DNA from: Tepidimonas taiwanensis
GTDB lineage: Bacteria; Pseudomonadota; Gammaproteobacteria; Burkholderiales; Burkholderiaceae_C
Direction of reading: 5' to 3'
Assembly (NCBI RefSeq): GCF_020162115.1
Contig: NZ_CP083911.1
Span: 1,054,001-1,118,000, forward strand
DNA: 64,000 bases
This document shows positions 11,022 to 21,282 of the stretch, in pieces; positions within the stretch are counted from its first letter, which is position 1; each line of letters starts with the position of its first letter. The notes beneath the pieces were generated by a model, which did no database searches, was not told where the DNA came from, and saw only the letters and a program-made list of their open reading frames with translations. Made by a program: the position numbers and the translations under genes.

Positions 11022-11921
11022 ATGCACACCGCGCCCCCATCCGCCAGCCCGACGCCGGTCTGGCAGACCAGCCGCTTCCGTATCGACCTTTCGCGCCCGC
11101 GCGTAATGGGCATCGTCAACGTCACGCCGGACTCGTTTTCGGACGGGGGGGCACTGACCGACTGTGACGCCGCGCTGCGCCACGCCGAGGCGCTGCTGCG
11201 CGACGGCGCCGATATGCTGGACATCGGTGGCGAATCCACCCGGCCGGGCGCACCGCCCGTGCCGCTGGAAGAGGAGCTCGCGCGCGTGCTGCCCGTGGTG
11301 CGCGAGGCGGTGCGGCTGGGCGTGCCGATCAGCGTCGACACCTACAAGCCCGAGGTGATGGCCGCCTGTCTGGACGCCGGGGCCGACATCATCAACGACG
11401 TGTGGGCGCTGCGGCGCACCGGGGCCGACGGCCGCACGGCCGAGGCGGTGGTGGCGGCGCACCCCACGTGCGGGGTGTGCCTGATGCACATGTACCGCCA
11501 GCCGCAGGACATGCAGGTGCGGCCGATGGAAGGCGACGCGGTGCCGGTGGTGCGGGACTTTTTGGCCGAGCGCGCGGCATCGTTGCGCGCACGCGGCGTC
11601 GCGCCCGAGCGCATCGTGCTCGACTACGGCATCGGCTTTGGCAAAACGGTCGAACAGAACCTCGACCTGCTCGCGCGGCAGGACGAACTGCTGGCGCTGG
11701 GCTACCCGCTGCTCGCCGGCTGGTCGCGCAAATCGACGCTGGGGCGCATCACGGGGGTGGACGTGGCCCGCGAGCGTGTGGGCGCGAGTGTGGCGGCGGC
11801 GCTGTTGGCGGTGGAGCGTGGTGCGCGCATCGTGCGCGTGCACGACGTCGCCCCCACGGTGCAGGCGCTCAAAGTCTGGCTGGCCTTGAACCAAAGAGAA
11901 AACCGGAGGGAATCCCCATGA
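11022..11921 (+). CDS. folP: Dihydropteroate synthase
   Basis: Joins p-aminobenzoate to the pterin pyrophosphate in folate synthesis; the target of sulfonamides. The TIM-barrel signatures [16 protein letters not shown] and [11 protein letters not shown] are present, with C-terminal GWSRKSTLG and RVHDV. The ATG at 11022 gives 299 residues; an in-frame ATG at 10968 would add an 18-residue leader absent from the family. Its stop overlaps the glmM start (ATGA), the conserved folP-glmM operon. Confidence 0.95.
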   Translation: MHTAPPSASPTPVWQTSRFRIDLSRPRVMGIVNVTPDSFSDGGALTDCDAALRHAEALLRDGADMLDIGGESTRPGAPPVPLEEELARVLPVVREAVRLGVPISVDTYKPEVMAACLDAGADIINDVWALRRTGADGRTAEAVVAAHPTCGVCLMHMYRQPQDMQVRPMEGDAVPVVRDFLAERAASLRARGVAPERIVLDYGIGFGKTVEQNLDLLARQDELLALGYPLLAGWSRKSTLGRITGVDVARERVGASVAAALLAVERGARIVRVHDVAPTVQALKVWLALNQRENRRESP

Positions 11922-13252
11922 CGCGACGCTATTTCGGCACCGACGGCATACGCGGCACCGTCGGACAGCCACCCATCACGCCAGACTTCGCCTTGCGCTT
12001 GGCGCACGCGGTGGGGCAGGTGCTGCGCCGCACCGAGGCTCGCCCCACCGTGCTGATCGGCAAAGACACGCGCATTTCCGGCTACATGCTGGAGTCCGCC
12101 CTCGAGTCCGGCTTCAATTCCGCCGGCGTGGACGTGGTGCTGCTCGGGCCGGTGCCGACGCCCGCGGTGGCGTACCTGACGCGGGCGCAGCGCGCCAGCC
12201 TCGGCGTGGTCATCAGCGCCAGCCACAACCCGTTCCCCGACAACGGCATCAAATTTTTCAGCGCGCAGGGTACCAAGCTGCCGGACGAGTGGGAGCTGGC
12301 AGTGGAAGCGGCGCTGCAGGACGCGCCGCAGTGGGCCGATTCGGCGGCGCTGGGGCGCGCGCGGCGGCTCGAGGACGCCGCCGGGCGCTACATCGAGTTT
12401 TGCAAGAGCACCTTTCCCACGGAACTGTCGCTGCGCGGGCTCAAGATCGTCGTCGACGCCGCGCACGGCGCGGCGTACCACATCGCACCCGCGGTATTCC
12501 ACGAGCTGGGGGCAGATGTCGTGCCGATCGGCTGCAGCCCGAACGGGCGCAACATCAACGACGGCGTCGGGGCGACACACCCGCAAACGCTGATCGCCGC
12601 GGTGCGTGCGCACGAGGCGGATCTGGGCATCGCGCTCGACGGCGATGCCGACCGCCTGCAGATGGTGGACGCGAGCGGCCGGCTGTTCAACGGTGACGAG
12701 CTGCTGTATCTGCTGGCCGATGACCGGCTGGGACGCGACGAGGTCGTGCCCGGCGTCGTCGGCACGCTGATGACCAACATGGCCGTGGAGCAGGCGCTGG
12801 CCGCCCGCGGCGTGCGTCTCGTGCGCGCCAAGGTGGGCGACCGCTACGTGCTCGAGGAACTGCACCGCCACCACTGGCTGCTCGGGGGCGAGGGTTCGGG
12901 GCACCTGATCATCCTGGACAAGCAGACGACGGGCGACGGGATCGTCTCGGCGCTGCAGGTGCTGCAGGCGTGCGTGCGCCAGCAGCGCAGCCTGGCCGAC
13001 GCGCTGCGCGGGGTGACGCTGTTTCCACAGGTCCTGTGCAACGTACGCCTCGCGTCCGGCGTGGACTGGAAAGCCAACGCAGCGCTGGCCGACGCGATCC
13101 GCGCGGCCGAGGCGGACTTGGGTGCGGACGGCCGCGTGCTCATCCGCGCCAGCGGCACGGAACCGGTGCTGCGCGTGATGGTGGAGGCACGCGACGAGGC
13201 GCGCGCCAACGCCTGGGCGCAGCGGCTGGTGGCGGCTGCGACCCCGGCCTGA
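11918..13252 (+). CDS. glmM: Phosphoglucosamine mutase
   Basis: Converts glucosamine-6-phosphate to glucosamine-1-phosphate for cell-wall precursor synthesis. The 444 residues carry the phosphoserine loop [14 protein letters not shown] (Ser102), the magnesium loop DGDADR, the sugar-binding GEGSGH and the phosphate-binding [17 protein letters not shown] lies about 8 bases before the ATG, within the end of folP. Translational coupling to folP is likely. Confidence 0.96.
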   Translation: MTRRYFGTDGIRGTVGQPPITPDFALRLAHAVGQVLRRTEARPTVLIGKDTRISGYMLESALESGFNSAGVDVVLLGPVPTPAVAYLTRAQRASLGVVISASHNPFPDNGIKFFSAQGTKLPDEWELAVEAALQDAPQWADSAALGRARRLEDAAGRYIEFCKSTFPTELSLRGLKIVVDAAHGAAYHIAPAVFHELGADVVPIGCSPNGRNINDGVGATHPQTLIAAVRAHEADLGIALDGDADRLQMVDASGRLFNGDELLYLLADDRLGRDEVVPGVVGTLMTNMAVEQALAARGVRLVRAKVGDRYVLEELHRHHWLLGGEGSGHLIILDKQTTGDGIVSALQVLQACVRQQRSLADALRGVTLFPQVLCNVRLASGVDWKANAALADAIRAAEADLGADGRVLIRASGTEPVLRVMVEARDEARANAWAQRLVAAATPA

Positions 13253-13319
13253 CGCTGCCGGTGGGCGGCTACCGCGCCGGTGGGTCGGTGCCGGCGTGCC
13301 CGCTTTCAAGGCGGGCTAC

Positions 13320-14096
13320 TCAACCCCGCGCCGCCGCCAGAAACGCGTCGAGCATCGGTGTCGGGTCGAGCAGCGCCGGATCATCGAGCGCGTGAAACTC
13401 CGGGTGCCACTGCACCCCATAAACGAAAGTCCGGCCGGTGTGTCGGATCGCTTCGATCACGCCGTCGGGTGCGGAGGCTTCCACCATCAGGTCGCGTCCC
13501 AGCCGCTTGACGGCTTGGTGGTGGACCGACACCACCTCGCGGCCGGGCAGCGCGCCGTTCCAGCGCTGCAGCCAGCTGCCCTCCGCAAGGACGACCGCGT
13601 GTCGATGGCGGTCGTAGTGGGGCGTCTCGTGCGCGATCGCTTCTGGCAGCAGGGTCGGAATGTCCTGGTACAGGCTGCCGCCGAACGCGACATTGATCAG
13701 CTGCATGCCTCGGCAAATGCCGAGGATCGGCTTGCCGGCCTCCAGAAATTCGTGCACCAGCTCCAGCTCGTAGGCGTCGCGCACGGGGTCGCCGCTCCAC
13801 TCGGGCTTGAGCGGCTCCTCGCCATACGCGCGCGGGCTGACGTCCGCGCCCCCTTGCAGGATCAGGCCGTCGAGATAAGCCGCGTAATCGCGCACACGGA
13901 TGCTGCTGCGCTGCAGCGCGCCGTCCTGCAACACGGAAGGGATCATCAGCACCAGCGTCTCGCGCGACGCCGCCCACTGCGCGACCGACTGCTCCAGCAC
14001 CTGCAGTGTCTTGCTGCGCAGCCCCGTGCCGCCCGCTTCCGGGTGGAAGATGCGGGCCGACAGACCGATGTGGACGGGGCGGCGGCGGGCGAACAT
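13320..14096 (-). CDS. Gamma-glutamyl-gamma-aminobutyrate hydrolase family protein (peptidase C26)
   Basis: A 258-residue class-I glutamine-amidotransferase fold. The nucleophile elbow GICRGMQLINVAFGG (Cys128) and the catalytic His-Glu in GVQWHPEFHAL are present, as in PuuD, which hydrolyses gamma-glutamyl-GABA in putrescine breakdown. No other putrescine genes are nearby, so the true substrate is open. The start at 14096 (MFARRRPVHIGLS) was chosen because the upstream in-frame region is low-complexity and unlike the family. Confidence 0.82.
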   Translation of the reverse strand: MFARRRPVHIGLSARIFHPEAGGTGLRSKTLQVLEQSVAQWAASRETLVLMIPSVLQDGALQRSSIRVRDYAAYLDGLILQGGADVSPRAYGEEPLKPEWSGDPVRDAYELELVHEFLEAGKPILGICRGMQLINVAFGGSLYQDIPTLLPEAIAHETPHYDRHRHAVVLAEGSWLQRWNGALPGREVVSVHHQAVKRLGRDLMVEASAPDGVIEAIRHTGRTFVYGVQWHPEFHALDDPALLDPTPMLDAFLAAARG

Positions 14097-14389
14097 GGCA
14101 AGAACGGGCGCGCGGTCACGGTTGCTCGATGCAAAGGCTAGCACAGACCGCGCGATCGCACAGAGCGGGGGCGACGACCGGTAAGGCTGCGCCGGTCCAC
14201 AGGCATGGCATCGTTTCCGGCCCGCCCGCCATGAGCCGCCTGCGGTGGCCGGTCGCGCCACCATCGGTCGTCGATTTGACATGAAACGGTCAAGGTACCG
14301 TCACGGCGGCTTTTCACAATGGTCCACGCACCGCGGCCTGCGTGGAGTCACCCGTCAGTGCGCGCGACGACCCCGTGGAGAAGTCATCG
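14097..14389. other. Intergenic region between the C26 hydrolase and the acyltransferase
   Basis: 293 bases between divergent genes. TTGACA at 14276-14281 matches a -35 consensus but has no -10 at proper spacing. The same site forms a 5-base inverted repeat, TTGAC-N8-GTCAA (14276-14293), which might be an operator. No open frame here looks coding. Confidence 0.4.
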
Positions 14390-15247
14390 ATGAAAGAGCT
14401 GCCGACCCCCACCCTGCACCTGTTTTCGACGGGGGAGCCCCCCCACGGCCGGGCGGCCGGGAGGTGGCTTCATCCGGGCGTGGTGGAAGCGCCTCGTGCC
14501 GACACACCGTTGGAGGTCGTCTGGGCGCGCCACCTCGACGAAGTCCGCGCCGCCCAGCGCTTGAGGTACGAGGTCTTCGCGTTGGAGATGGGGGCGCGGC
14601 TGCGCACGCCGCTGCCGGGCCACGACGTGGACCTGTTCGATGAGTACTGCGAACATCTCCTGGTGCGTGATCGCGAGTCGGGGGACGTGGTCGGGACGTA
14701 CCGCGTCCTCACGCCCGTGCAGGCCAGCCGCGTCGGCTGTTTTTACAGCGACACCGAGTTCGACCTGACGCGCCTGCGCTCGCTGCGCGACCGCACGGTG
14801 GAATTGGGACGCTCCTGTGTCCATCCCGCCCACCGGCACGGGGGCGTGATCATGGCGCTGTGGGCCGCGCTGGCCGAGTTCATGCAGCGCAACCGCCTCG
14901 ACATCATGATCGGCTGCGCCAGCATCCCCATGCACCACGAGGGGCCGCACGGCATGGCGGGTGGCGGGCACGCTGCCGCCAGCATCTGGCGCCAGGTGCG
15001 CGAGCGTTACCTCGCCCCCGTGGAGTACCACGTCCGGCCGCGCGTGCCGCTGCCCGTGGAGGCGCTGGACGACACGCTGCCGGTGGAGCCGCCGCCGTTG
15101 GTCAAGGGGTATCTGCGCCTGGGCGCGAAGGTGTTGGGACCGCCGGCGTGGGACCCGGACTTCAACACCGCGGATCTGCCGATGATGATGCGGCTGTCGG
15201 ATCTGCCGGCGCGGTACCGGCGACACCTGCTCGGCGATGGATGCTGA
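14390..15247 (+). CDS. GNAT-fold N-acyltransferase, OlsB-like (ornithine lipid type)
   Basis: A 285-residue protein of the hemolysin/OlsB superfamily. The core reads AAQRLRYEVFALEMGARL, then DLFDEYCEHLLV and VVGTYRVL, the pattern of acyl-ACP-dependent N-acyltransferases that make lyso-ornithine lipid. The ATG at 14390 has GGAG 9 bases upstream; a further ATG at 14342 has none. No olsA-like partner is visible nearby. Lipid acyltransfer is inferred from the family; an acyl-homoserine-lactone-like or other acceptor cannot be excluded. Confidence 0.72.
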   Translation: MKELPTPTLHLFSTGEPPHGRAAGRWLHPGVVEAPRADTPLEVVWARHLDEVRAAQRLRYEVFALEMGARLRTPLPGHDVDLFDEYCEHLLVRDRESGDVVGTYRVLTPVQASRVGCFYSDTEFDLTRLRSLRDRTVELGRSCVHPAHRHGGVIMALWAALAEFMQRNRLDIMIGCASIPMHHEGPHGMAGGGHAAASIWRQVRERYLAPVEYHVRPRVPLPVEALDDTLPVEPPPLVKGYLRLGAKVLGPPAWDPDFNTADLPMMMRLSDLPARYRRHLLGDGC

Positions 15248-15332
15248 GGGCTTGCGTCAGACCAGGGGCGGGAGTGGTGATTTCGTGATCGTCGCCCGAT
15301 CCACCGTCCACCCCGGCCGCAGTCGGCCGTGA

Positions 15333-15338
15333 TATAGA
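15333..15338 (+). promoter_or_regulatory. -10 box of ppk (possibly leaderless)
   Basis: TATAGA ends 8 bases before the ppk ATG, with no SD sequence between. No Pho-box repeat is seen upstream, so Pho control of ppk is not supported here. Confidence 0.38.
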
Positions 15339-15346
15339 CTTTGACC

Positions 15347-17431
15347 ATGTCACAAACCCCCGCCCACCCATCGACCCGCCACGCGTTTCTCGACCGCGAC
15401 CAGAGCATCCTGGCGTTCAACGAGCGGGTGTTGGACTGGGCCTGCCGGCGCGAGGTGCCGCTGCTGGAGCGGTTGCGGTTTCTGGCCATCGTCTCGTCCA
15501 ATCTGGACGAGTTTTTCGAGGTGCGCTTCGCCCCCCACCACGCGGCACGCATGTCGCAGGAGCAGCGCGGGATCGCGACAGTGGAGACCTTCCGCGCGCT
15601 CACCGATCGCATCCACGCGCTGGTGGCGCGCCAGTACGCGCTCTATAACGACGAGCTGCTACCCGCGCTGGAAAAGCGCGGCATCCGCATCATCACCCAC
15701 GGCCAGCGCAACCCGCGCCAGCGGCGTTGGGTGCGTGAGTATTTCGTCAACGAGGTGCAGCCCCTGCTGCTGCCGGTGGCGCTCGACCCGTCGCACCCGT
15801 TCCCGCAGGTGGCCAACAAGTCGCTCAATTTCATCGTCCGGCTGGGTGGGCGGGATGCCTTCGGGCGCGAAAACGAGATCGCGATCGTCAAGGTGCCGCG
15901 GGCGCTCAAGCGCTTCGTCGCCATGCCCCCGGTGGCCGGCTCCAAGCAGCAGCATTTCGTCTCCATCTCCAGCATCATCCGCACGCACCTGCCGGACCTG
16001 TTCCCGGGGCGGACGGTGCTCGAGTTTTCACAGTTCCGCGTCACGCGCCACTCGGACCTGGCGCTGGACGAGGAGGAAGTGAAAAACCTGCGCACCGCGC
16101 TACGGCTGGGGTTGCAGCAGCGCCACTTCGGGCAAGCGCTGCGGCTGGAGGTGTCGGCCGGCTGCTCGGACTTTCTGGCCGATTTTCTGCTGGAGCAGTT
16201 CGAGCTGCCCCCCGAGAGCCTGTACCGCGTGCCGGGCCCCGTCAATCTCGTGCGGCTCAACCAGCTGGTCGACCAGATCGACGCCCCGGCGCTGCGTTTC
16301 GAGCGCTTCACGCCGGGCTGGCCGGTGTCGCTGCCGGCCGGGCAGTCCTTCTTCGAGCGGCTGAAACAGGGCGATGTCCTCATCCACCAGCCCTACGAGA
16401 GCTTCGACGCGGTGCTCGCCTTCCTGCGCGAGGCGGCGGAAGACCCCAACGTGCTTGCGATCAAGCAGACGATCTACCGTACCGGCACGCGCGGCGAAAT
16501 GACCGAGCTGCTGCGCGAGGCGGTCCGCCGCGGCAAAGAGGTCACGGCGGTGGTCGAACTGAAGGCGCGCTTCGACGAGGAGGCCAACATCAACCACGCC
16601 GAGCGGCTGGAGTCGGTCGGGGCCCAGGTCGTGTACGGCGTCGTGGGCCTCAAAACCCACGCGAAGATGCTGCTCGTCACCCGGAGGGAGGGAGGCCGCC
16701 TGGTGCGCTACGCCCACCTCTCGACGGGCAACTACAACCCGGGCACGGCCAAGCTCTACACGGACATTTCCTACTTCACTGCGGACGAAGACATCACCGC
16801 CGACGTGGACGCGGTGTTCCACCACCTGGCGAGCCAAAACCGCCTGCCCAAGCTGCGCCGGCTGTGGATGGCGCCGTTCCACCTGCAAAAAGGGCTGCTC
16901 GAACGCATCGAGACGTGCATCGAGGCCGCGCGCGCGGGTCAGCCGGCGCAGATCATGCTCAAGATGAACGCGCTGACCGACGAGCCGCTGGCACGCGCAT
17001 TGGTGCAGGCGTCCCAGGCAGGGGTCCAGATCGACGCCATCGTGCGTGGCGCGTGCATCCTGCCGGCCGGCGTGCCCGGGTTCACCGAGCACGTGCGCAT
17101 TCGCTCGGTCATCGGACGTTTTCTGGAGCACTCGCGGGTGTTTTACTTCCGCTGGGGCGACCAGGAGGAACTGTGGCTGTCCAGCGCCGACTGGATGAAC
17201 CGCAACATGCTGCGCCGCGTCGAGCTCGCGTGGCCGGTGCGCGATCCGCACCTGCGCGAGCGGCTGATCGACGAATGCCTGCGCCTGTACCTGAACGACC
17301 AGCGCGACGCCTGGCTGTTGCAGCCCGACGGTCACTATGTCAAGGCCATCGAGACGCTGCCCAAGGGATCCCGCGCGGGCGTGCCGTCGGCGCAGGGGAC
17401 GCTGATGACACGCTACGGCACCCGGGGGTGA
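15347..17431 (+). CDS. ppk1: Polyphosphate kinase 1
   Basis: Reversibly polymerises the ATP gamma-phosphate into inorganic polyphosphate. The 694 residues include the N-terminal helical domain (DRDQSILAFNERVLDWA), the catalytic phospholipase-D-like domains, and the autophosphorylated histidine in GLKTHAKMLLV followed by HLSTGNYNPGTAKLYTD. The second conserved histidine is in FLEHSRVFYF. The ATG at 15347 follows a TTG codon two positions upstream. sixA begins 6 bases after its stop. Confidence 0.96.
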   Translation: MSQTPAHPSTRHAFLDRDQSILAFNERVLDWACRREVPLLERLRFLAIVSSNLDEFFEVRFAPHHAARMSQEQRGIATVETFRALTDRIHALVARQYALYNDELLPALEKRGIRIITHGQRNPRQRRWVREYFVNEVQPLLLPVALDPSHPFPQVANKSLNFIVRLGGRDAFGRENEIAIVKVPRALKRFVAMPPVAGSKQQHFVSISSIIRTHLPDLFPGRTVLEFSQFRVTRHSDLALDEEEVKNLRTALRLGLQQRHFGQALRLEVSAGCSDFLADFLLEQFELPPESLYRVPGPVNLVRLNQLVDQIDAPALRFERFTPGWPVSLPAGQSFFERLKQGDVLIHQPYESFDAVLAFLREAAEDPNVLAIKQTIYRTGTRGEMTELLREAVRRGKEVTAVVELKARFDEEANINHAERLESVGAQVVYGVVGLKTHAKMLLVTRREGGRLVRYAHLSTGNYNPGTAKLYTDISYFTADEDITADVDAVFHHLASQNRLPKLRRLWMAPFHLQKGLLERIETCIEAARAGQPAQIMLKMNALTDEPLARALVQASQAGVQIDAIVRGACILPAGVPGFTEHVRIRSVIGRFLEHSRVFYFRWGDQEELWLSSADWMNRNMLRRVELAWPVRDPHLRERLIDECLRLYLNDQRDAWLLQPDGHYVKAIETLPKGSRAGVPSAQGTLMTRYGTRG

Positions 17432-17437
17432 ACGGCG

Positions 17438-17911
17438 ATGGACCTGATCCTGTGGCGGCACGCCGAGGCCGAGGACCTGGACGAAACCGACGAGGGCGGC
17501 GGGGACGACCTGTCGCGCCGCCTGACGGCCAAGGGGGAAAAACAGGCGGCCCGCGTCGCCGCTTGGCTGGAGCGGCGGCTGCCGGAGGGCGTGCGCATCT
17601 TCAGCAGCCCGGCCGTGCGCACCGAGCAGACGGCGCTCGCGCTGGGGCGGCGCTACCGCGTGCACCCCGATCTGGCGCCAGGCGGGTCGCCGCAGGCGCT
17701 GCTGGACGTGGCGCAGTGGCCCCACGCGCGACAGCCCGTGCTCATCATCGGGCACCAGCCGACGCTCGGGCGGGTGATCGCGCAGCTGCTGGGCATCGCC
17801 AGCGGCGAGTGTTCGGTGCGCAAGGGCGCGGTGTGGTGGCTGCGCCACCGCGAGCGCGACGGCGTCGGCCAGACGGTGCTGCTGAGCGTGCAGACGCCGG
17901 AGCTGCTGTAA
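17438..17911 (+). CDS. sixA: SixA-type phosphohistidine phosphatase
   Basis: A 157-residue histidine-phosphatase-fold protein. The RHG-like active site is LWRHAEAED (His8), with the second catalytic His in LIIGHQPTLG and the arginine in SSPAVRTEQTA. SixA in E. coli dephosphorylates histidine-phosphorylated proteins. It directly follows ppk1, whose reaction runs through a phosphohistidine, so a functional tie is possible, but that is inference. It converges with ppx. Confidence 0.88.
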   Translation: MDLILWRHAEAEDLDETDEGGGDDLSRRLTAKGEKQAARVAAWLERRLPEGVRIFSSPAVRTEQTALALGRRYRVHPDLAPGGSPQALLDVAQWPHARQPVLIIGHQPTLGRVIAQLLGIASGECSVRKGAVWWLRHRERDGVGQTVLLSVQTPELL

Positions 17912-17989
17912 GCCCGCACGTCGCTCGCCCCATCGGGTGCGACGGGTACGCGGAGCGCGAGGGCCGATGGCAGGGTAGGGCCGTCGCGG

Positions 17990-19477
17990 TCACGCCAACG
18001 CCAGGCGCAGTTTCCACGGCGCGCGCTCCCAGGCGTGCGCCTCCTCCTGTAGCAACCATGCGGACTGCGGGTAGCGCTGCGCCCAGCCCGCGATGCTGCG
18101 CAGCGTAAAGACCGGGCCGGGGCCCTGTCGGAGTTGCAACGCCGGCATATCCGGGTCTTTGCGCGCGTGGCACAGGATGACCGCGAGCCGCAAGCTGATG
18201 AGCTGCTTGACGAACAGCTCGTCGTCCAGCGCCGACTCGACCTTGCGCAGCTTGCCGCGTTGCCCCAGTACCAGGAGGCTCAGCCGGTGCAGCTCCGCCA
18301 GCGAGAACCCGGGCGCATCGACGTGGTCGAGGATGTAGGCGCCATGCTTGTGCGCATCCGTGTGCGAGATGTGGGCGCCGATCTCGTGCAGCCGCGCCGC
18401 CCACGCCAGCTTTTGCGAATAGCGGCCGTTGCGGGGGTCGGGCGTGGCGATCTGCTCGAACAGCGCGGTAGCCACCCGCTGCACCCGCTCGGCCTGCGCC
18501 GCATCGACGGCAAATTTCTGGGCCAGCCAGCGCACGGTGCGCTCGCGCGCGTCGGTCTGGTCCGACGCGCGGTCGATCAGGTCGAACAGCGCCCCCTGCC
18601 GCAGCGCCCCCTGTGCCCGGTGCACGACGCGCCAGCCGAACAGCTCGAACGCCGCGAGCAGCACGCTGAGGCCCCCGGCAAGCACGGGGCGCCGGTCGTC
18701 CTTCAGCCCCTCGAGCCGGATCTGGTCGACGCGGCCGACCCGCAGCAGCCGCTGCACCAGCCAGTCGAGCCCCTCGCGCGTGATCAGCCCCGGCTCGAAG
18801 CCGGCCAGCGTCAGGATCTCGGACAGCGCCCCCGCCGTACCGGAGCTCGCGTAAACCGTGTCCCACTGCCCCGGCACGAAGATTTCCAGCGCCTGGTCGA
18901 GGACGGCCTGCGCCGCGACGATGGCGGTACGCAGCCCCCGTTCGGTGAAGCGCCCCTCCGGAAAATAGCGCGTCGACCACGTGACGCTGCCCAGCGGGTA
19001 CGATTCCATGCGCTGCGGGCTGTAACCCTGGCCGAGGATGATTTCGGTCGAGCGGCCGCCGATGTCCATCACGAGCCGCCGCTCGTCCGACTGCGGCAGC
19101 AAGTGCGTGACCCCCTGGTAGATCAGGCGCGCCTCCTCGTGTCCGGCGATGACCTCGATCGGGAACCCGAGCAGCGCCTGCCCGCGCTCGAGAAAGACGT
19201 CGCGGTTGCGCGCCTCGCGCAGGGTCTGCGTGGCGACGGCGCGCACCTGCCGCCGCTCGAACCCGCGCAGTTTTTCGGCGAAGCGCGCCAGGCACGCCCA
19301 GCCGCGCTCCATCGCCGCGCGGCTGAGGTTGTGGGACTCGTCCAGCCCGGCGCCGATGCGAACCGTCTCCTTCAGGTATTCGACGCGCTCGATGTGACCG
19401 CCGTGGTAGCGGCCGATCTCGAGGCGAAAACTGTTGGAGCCGAGGTCCAGCGCGGCGAGGAGGGTTCCGTCTTGCAT
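17990..19477 (-). CDS. ppx: Exopolyphosphatase (Ppx/GppA family)
   Basis: Releases phosphate from polyphosphate ends; GppA relatives cleave pppGpp. The 495 residues have the actin-like ATPase fold: ALDLGSNSFRLEIGR at the N-terminus, the catalytic glutamate region IEVIAGHEEARLIYQG, and phosphate-binding VMDIGGRSTEI. The C-terminal half contains an HD-like helical domain (ARLHEIGAHISHTDAHKHG). The start at 19477 (MQDGTLLAALDLGS) is preferred to an ATG ten codons upstream. Placed between ppk-sixA and pst, it completes a polyphosphate/phosphate block. Confidence 0.93.
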   Translation of the reverse strand: MQDGTLLAALDLGSNSFRLEIGRYHGGHIERVEYLKETVRIGAGLDESHNLSRAAMERGWACLARFAEKLRGFERRQVRAVATQTLREARNRDVFLERGQALLGFPIEVIAGHEEARLIYQGVTHLLPQSDERRLVMDIGGRSTEIILGQGYSPQRMESYPLGSVTWSTRYFPEGRFTERGLRTAIVAAQAVLDQALEIFVPGQWDTVYASSGTAGALSEILTLAGFEPGLITREGLDWLVQRLLRVGRVDQIRLEGLKDDRRPVLAGGLSVLLAAFELFGWRVVHRAQGALRQGALFDLIDRASDQTDARERTVRWLAQKFAVDAAQAERVQRVATALFEQIATPDPRNGRYSQKLAWAARLHEIGAHISHTDAHKHGAYILDHVDAPGFSLAELHRLSLLVLGQRGKLRKVESALDDELFVKQLISLRLAVILCHARKDPDMPALQLRQGPGPVFTLRSIAGWAQRYPQSAWLLQEEAHAWERAPWKLRLALA

Positions 19478-19546
19478 GTGGGGTTCCGTAGAGACAGGCC
19501 CCAGCATAGCAAACCCGTCACGGGCGCTCGGGCGCCCAAGCGGCCG

Positions 19547-20347
19547 TCAGCCGAAGCGGCCCGTGATGTAGTCCTCGGTCTGCTGTTTCTTCGGCTTGAC
19601 GAACAGCTCTTCCGTCGGGCTGAACTCCACGAGCTCGCCCATGTACATGAAGGCCGTGAAGTCCGACACCCGCGCCGCCTGTTGCATGTTGTGCGTCACG
19701 ATCAGGATGGTCACGCGGTGCTTGATCTGCCCGATCAACTCTTCGATCCCGGCGGTGGCAATGGGGTCGAGCGCCGAGGTCGGCTCGTCGAAGAGCAGCA
19801 GCTCCGGATCGGCCGCGAGCGCGCGCGCGATGCACAGACGCTGCTGTTGGCCACCCGAGAGGTTGGTGGCGAGGCTGTCGAGCCGGTCTTTGACTTCGTC
19901 CCACAGCGCTGCGCCGCGCAGTGCTTCCTCGACCTTCTCCTCGATGACCGAGCGGCGCTTCTCGCCGCGCACGCGCAGGCCGTAGGCGACGTTCTCGAAA
20001 ATCGACTTCGGAAACGGGTTGGGCTTTTGGAACACCATGCCGATGCGCATGCGCACCTCGATCGGATCGACGCCGCGCTCGATGATGTTGACGTTGTCCG
20101 GATACAGCCGGATCTCGCCCTCGTAGCGGTTGCCGGGATACAGATCGTGCATGCGGTTGAAGCTGCGCAACAGCGTCGACTTGCCGCAGCCGGACGGCCC
20201 GATGATGGCGGTGACTTTCTTGTCGCCCACCGGCATGTCGATATTGCGCAGCGCGTGATGGTCGCCGTAGTAGAAGTGGAAACCGCTCGTTTCGGCCTTG
20301 AGCGGGCCGACCACGGGGTGGGTGGGCATGTTCATGTCGTGAGCCAT
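19547..20347 (-). CDS. pstB: Phosphate ABC transporter ATP-binding protein
   Basis: ATPase of the high-affinity phosphate importer. The 266 residues include Walker [11 protein letters not shown]-loop [12 protein letters not shown], signature [15 protein letters not shown], Walker [14 protein letters not shown] and the H-loop histidine in [10 protein letters not shown]. The start at 20347 overlaps the pstA stop by one base (TAATG); an ATG two codons upstream is possible. It is the last gene of the leftward pstSCAB operon. Confidence 0.96.
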   Translation of the reverse strand: MAHDMNMPTHPVVGPLKAETSGFHFYYGDHHALRNIDMPVGDKKVTAIIGPSGCGKSTLLRSFNRMHDLYPGNRYEGEIRLYPDNVNIIERGVDPIEVRMRIGMVFQKPNPFPKSIFENVAYGLRVRGEKRRSVIEEKVEEALRGAALWDEVKDRLDSLATNLSGGQQQRLCIARALAADPELLLFDEPTSALDPIATAGIEELIGQIKHRVTILIVTHNMQQAARVSDFTAFMYMGELVEFSPTEELFVKPKKQQTEDYITGRFG

Positions 20348-21282
20348 TACCATTTGATCGTCTTGCGGATGCGGTAGCGCAGCCAGATCGCGATGCCATT
20401 CATCGCCAGCGTCGCAATGATGATGACGATGCCGGTGGCCGCAGCGTTTTCCAGGAAGGCCGCCTGCGGGCGCGACACCCAGTTGAACATCTGGATCGGC
20501 AGCACCGTGAAGGGGGCGAACAGCCACTCGAACGGTCCGACGGTGGCGCCGGTCGCCGGGTCGGTGGTGAAGGGCAGGGGCGGCAGGAACGCGATGAAGG
20601 TCAATGCACCGATGGTGATCACGGGTGCGGTTTCACCGATCGCACGCGCCATGCCGATGATGATGCCGGTGAGGATGCCACCGGACGAGTAGGGCAGCAG
20701 GTGGTGCGAGACGACCTGCCACTTGCTCGCGCCCAGGGCGTAGGCGGCTTCGCGTATGCCGATGGGAATGGCCCGCAGGGCCTCGCGCGTCGCGACGATG
20801 ATGACCGGCAGGATCAGCAGCGCCAGCGTCAATCCGGCCGACAGGATGCTTTGCCCGAAGTCCAGCAGGTAGACGAACAAGCCGAGCGCCAGCAGCCCGT
20901 AAATGATCGACGGCACGCCAGCGAGATTGGTCACGTTGATCTCGATGATGTCCGTGATCCAGTTGCGGGGTGCGTATTCCTCGAGGTAGACCGCGGCCGC
21001 CACCCCCAGCGGGATGGCCGCGGCGGCGGTCACCAGCATCACCAGCGCCGTCCCCACCCAGGCAGACAGAATGCCCGCCTCGCTCGCCCGCCGGGAGGGG
21101 AAGCTGGTCAGGAACTGCCACGACAGACGCCCGTAGCCGTCCATGATGAGATCGACGAACAGGGCTACCAGGGTCAGCACGCCCACCATGGTGGCGAGCA
21201 GGCCCAGGATCCCAAACCAGATGTCGTAACGCTTGCGCCAAGCGATCTGCTGGCGCAGGGTTTGCAGTTCGGCGGCTTGCAT
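20347..21282 (-). CDS. pstA: Phosphate ABC transporter permease PstA
   Basis: A 311-residue inner-membrane permease with about six membrane segments and the EAA loop region ([21 protein letters not shown]) that contacts PstB. It pairs with PstC to form the channel. The start overlaps the pstC stop (TGATG), indicating coupled translation. Confidence 0.95.
   Translation of the reverse strand: MQAAELQTLRQQIAWRKRYDIWFGILGLLATMVGVLTLVALFVDLIMDGYGRLSWQFLTSFPSRRASEAGILSAWVGTALVMLVTAAAAIPLGVAAAVYLEEYAPRNWITDIIEINVTNLAGVPSIIYGLLALGLFVYLLDFGQSILSAGLTLALLILPVIIVATREALRAIPIGIREAAYALGASKWQVVSHHLLPYSSGGILTGIIIGMARAIGETAPVITIGALTFIAFLPPLPFTTDPATGATVGPFEWLFAPFTVLPIQMFNWVSRPQAAFLENAAATGIVIIIATLAMNGIAIWLRYRIRKTIKW

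Noticed and set aside
14276..14281. TTGACA as a -35 box for the OlsB-like gene
   Set aside because: No -10-like hexamer at 16-18 bases; nearest candidates are at 14 and 33 bases.
15248..15346. Pho box before ppk1
   Set aside because: No pair of TGTCA-like half-sites 11 bases apart could be found.
19522..19537. Hairpin GGGCGC-N4-GCGCCC after pstB as a terminator
   Set aside because: The stem is only 6 bases and no T-run follows on either strand, so terminator status is not supported.
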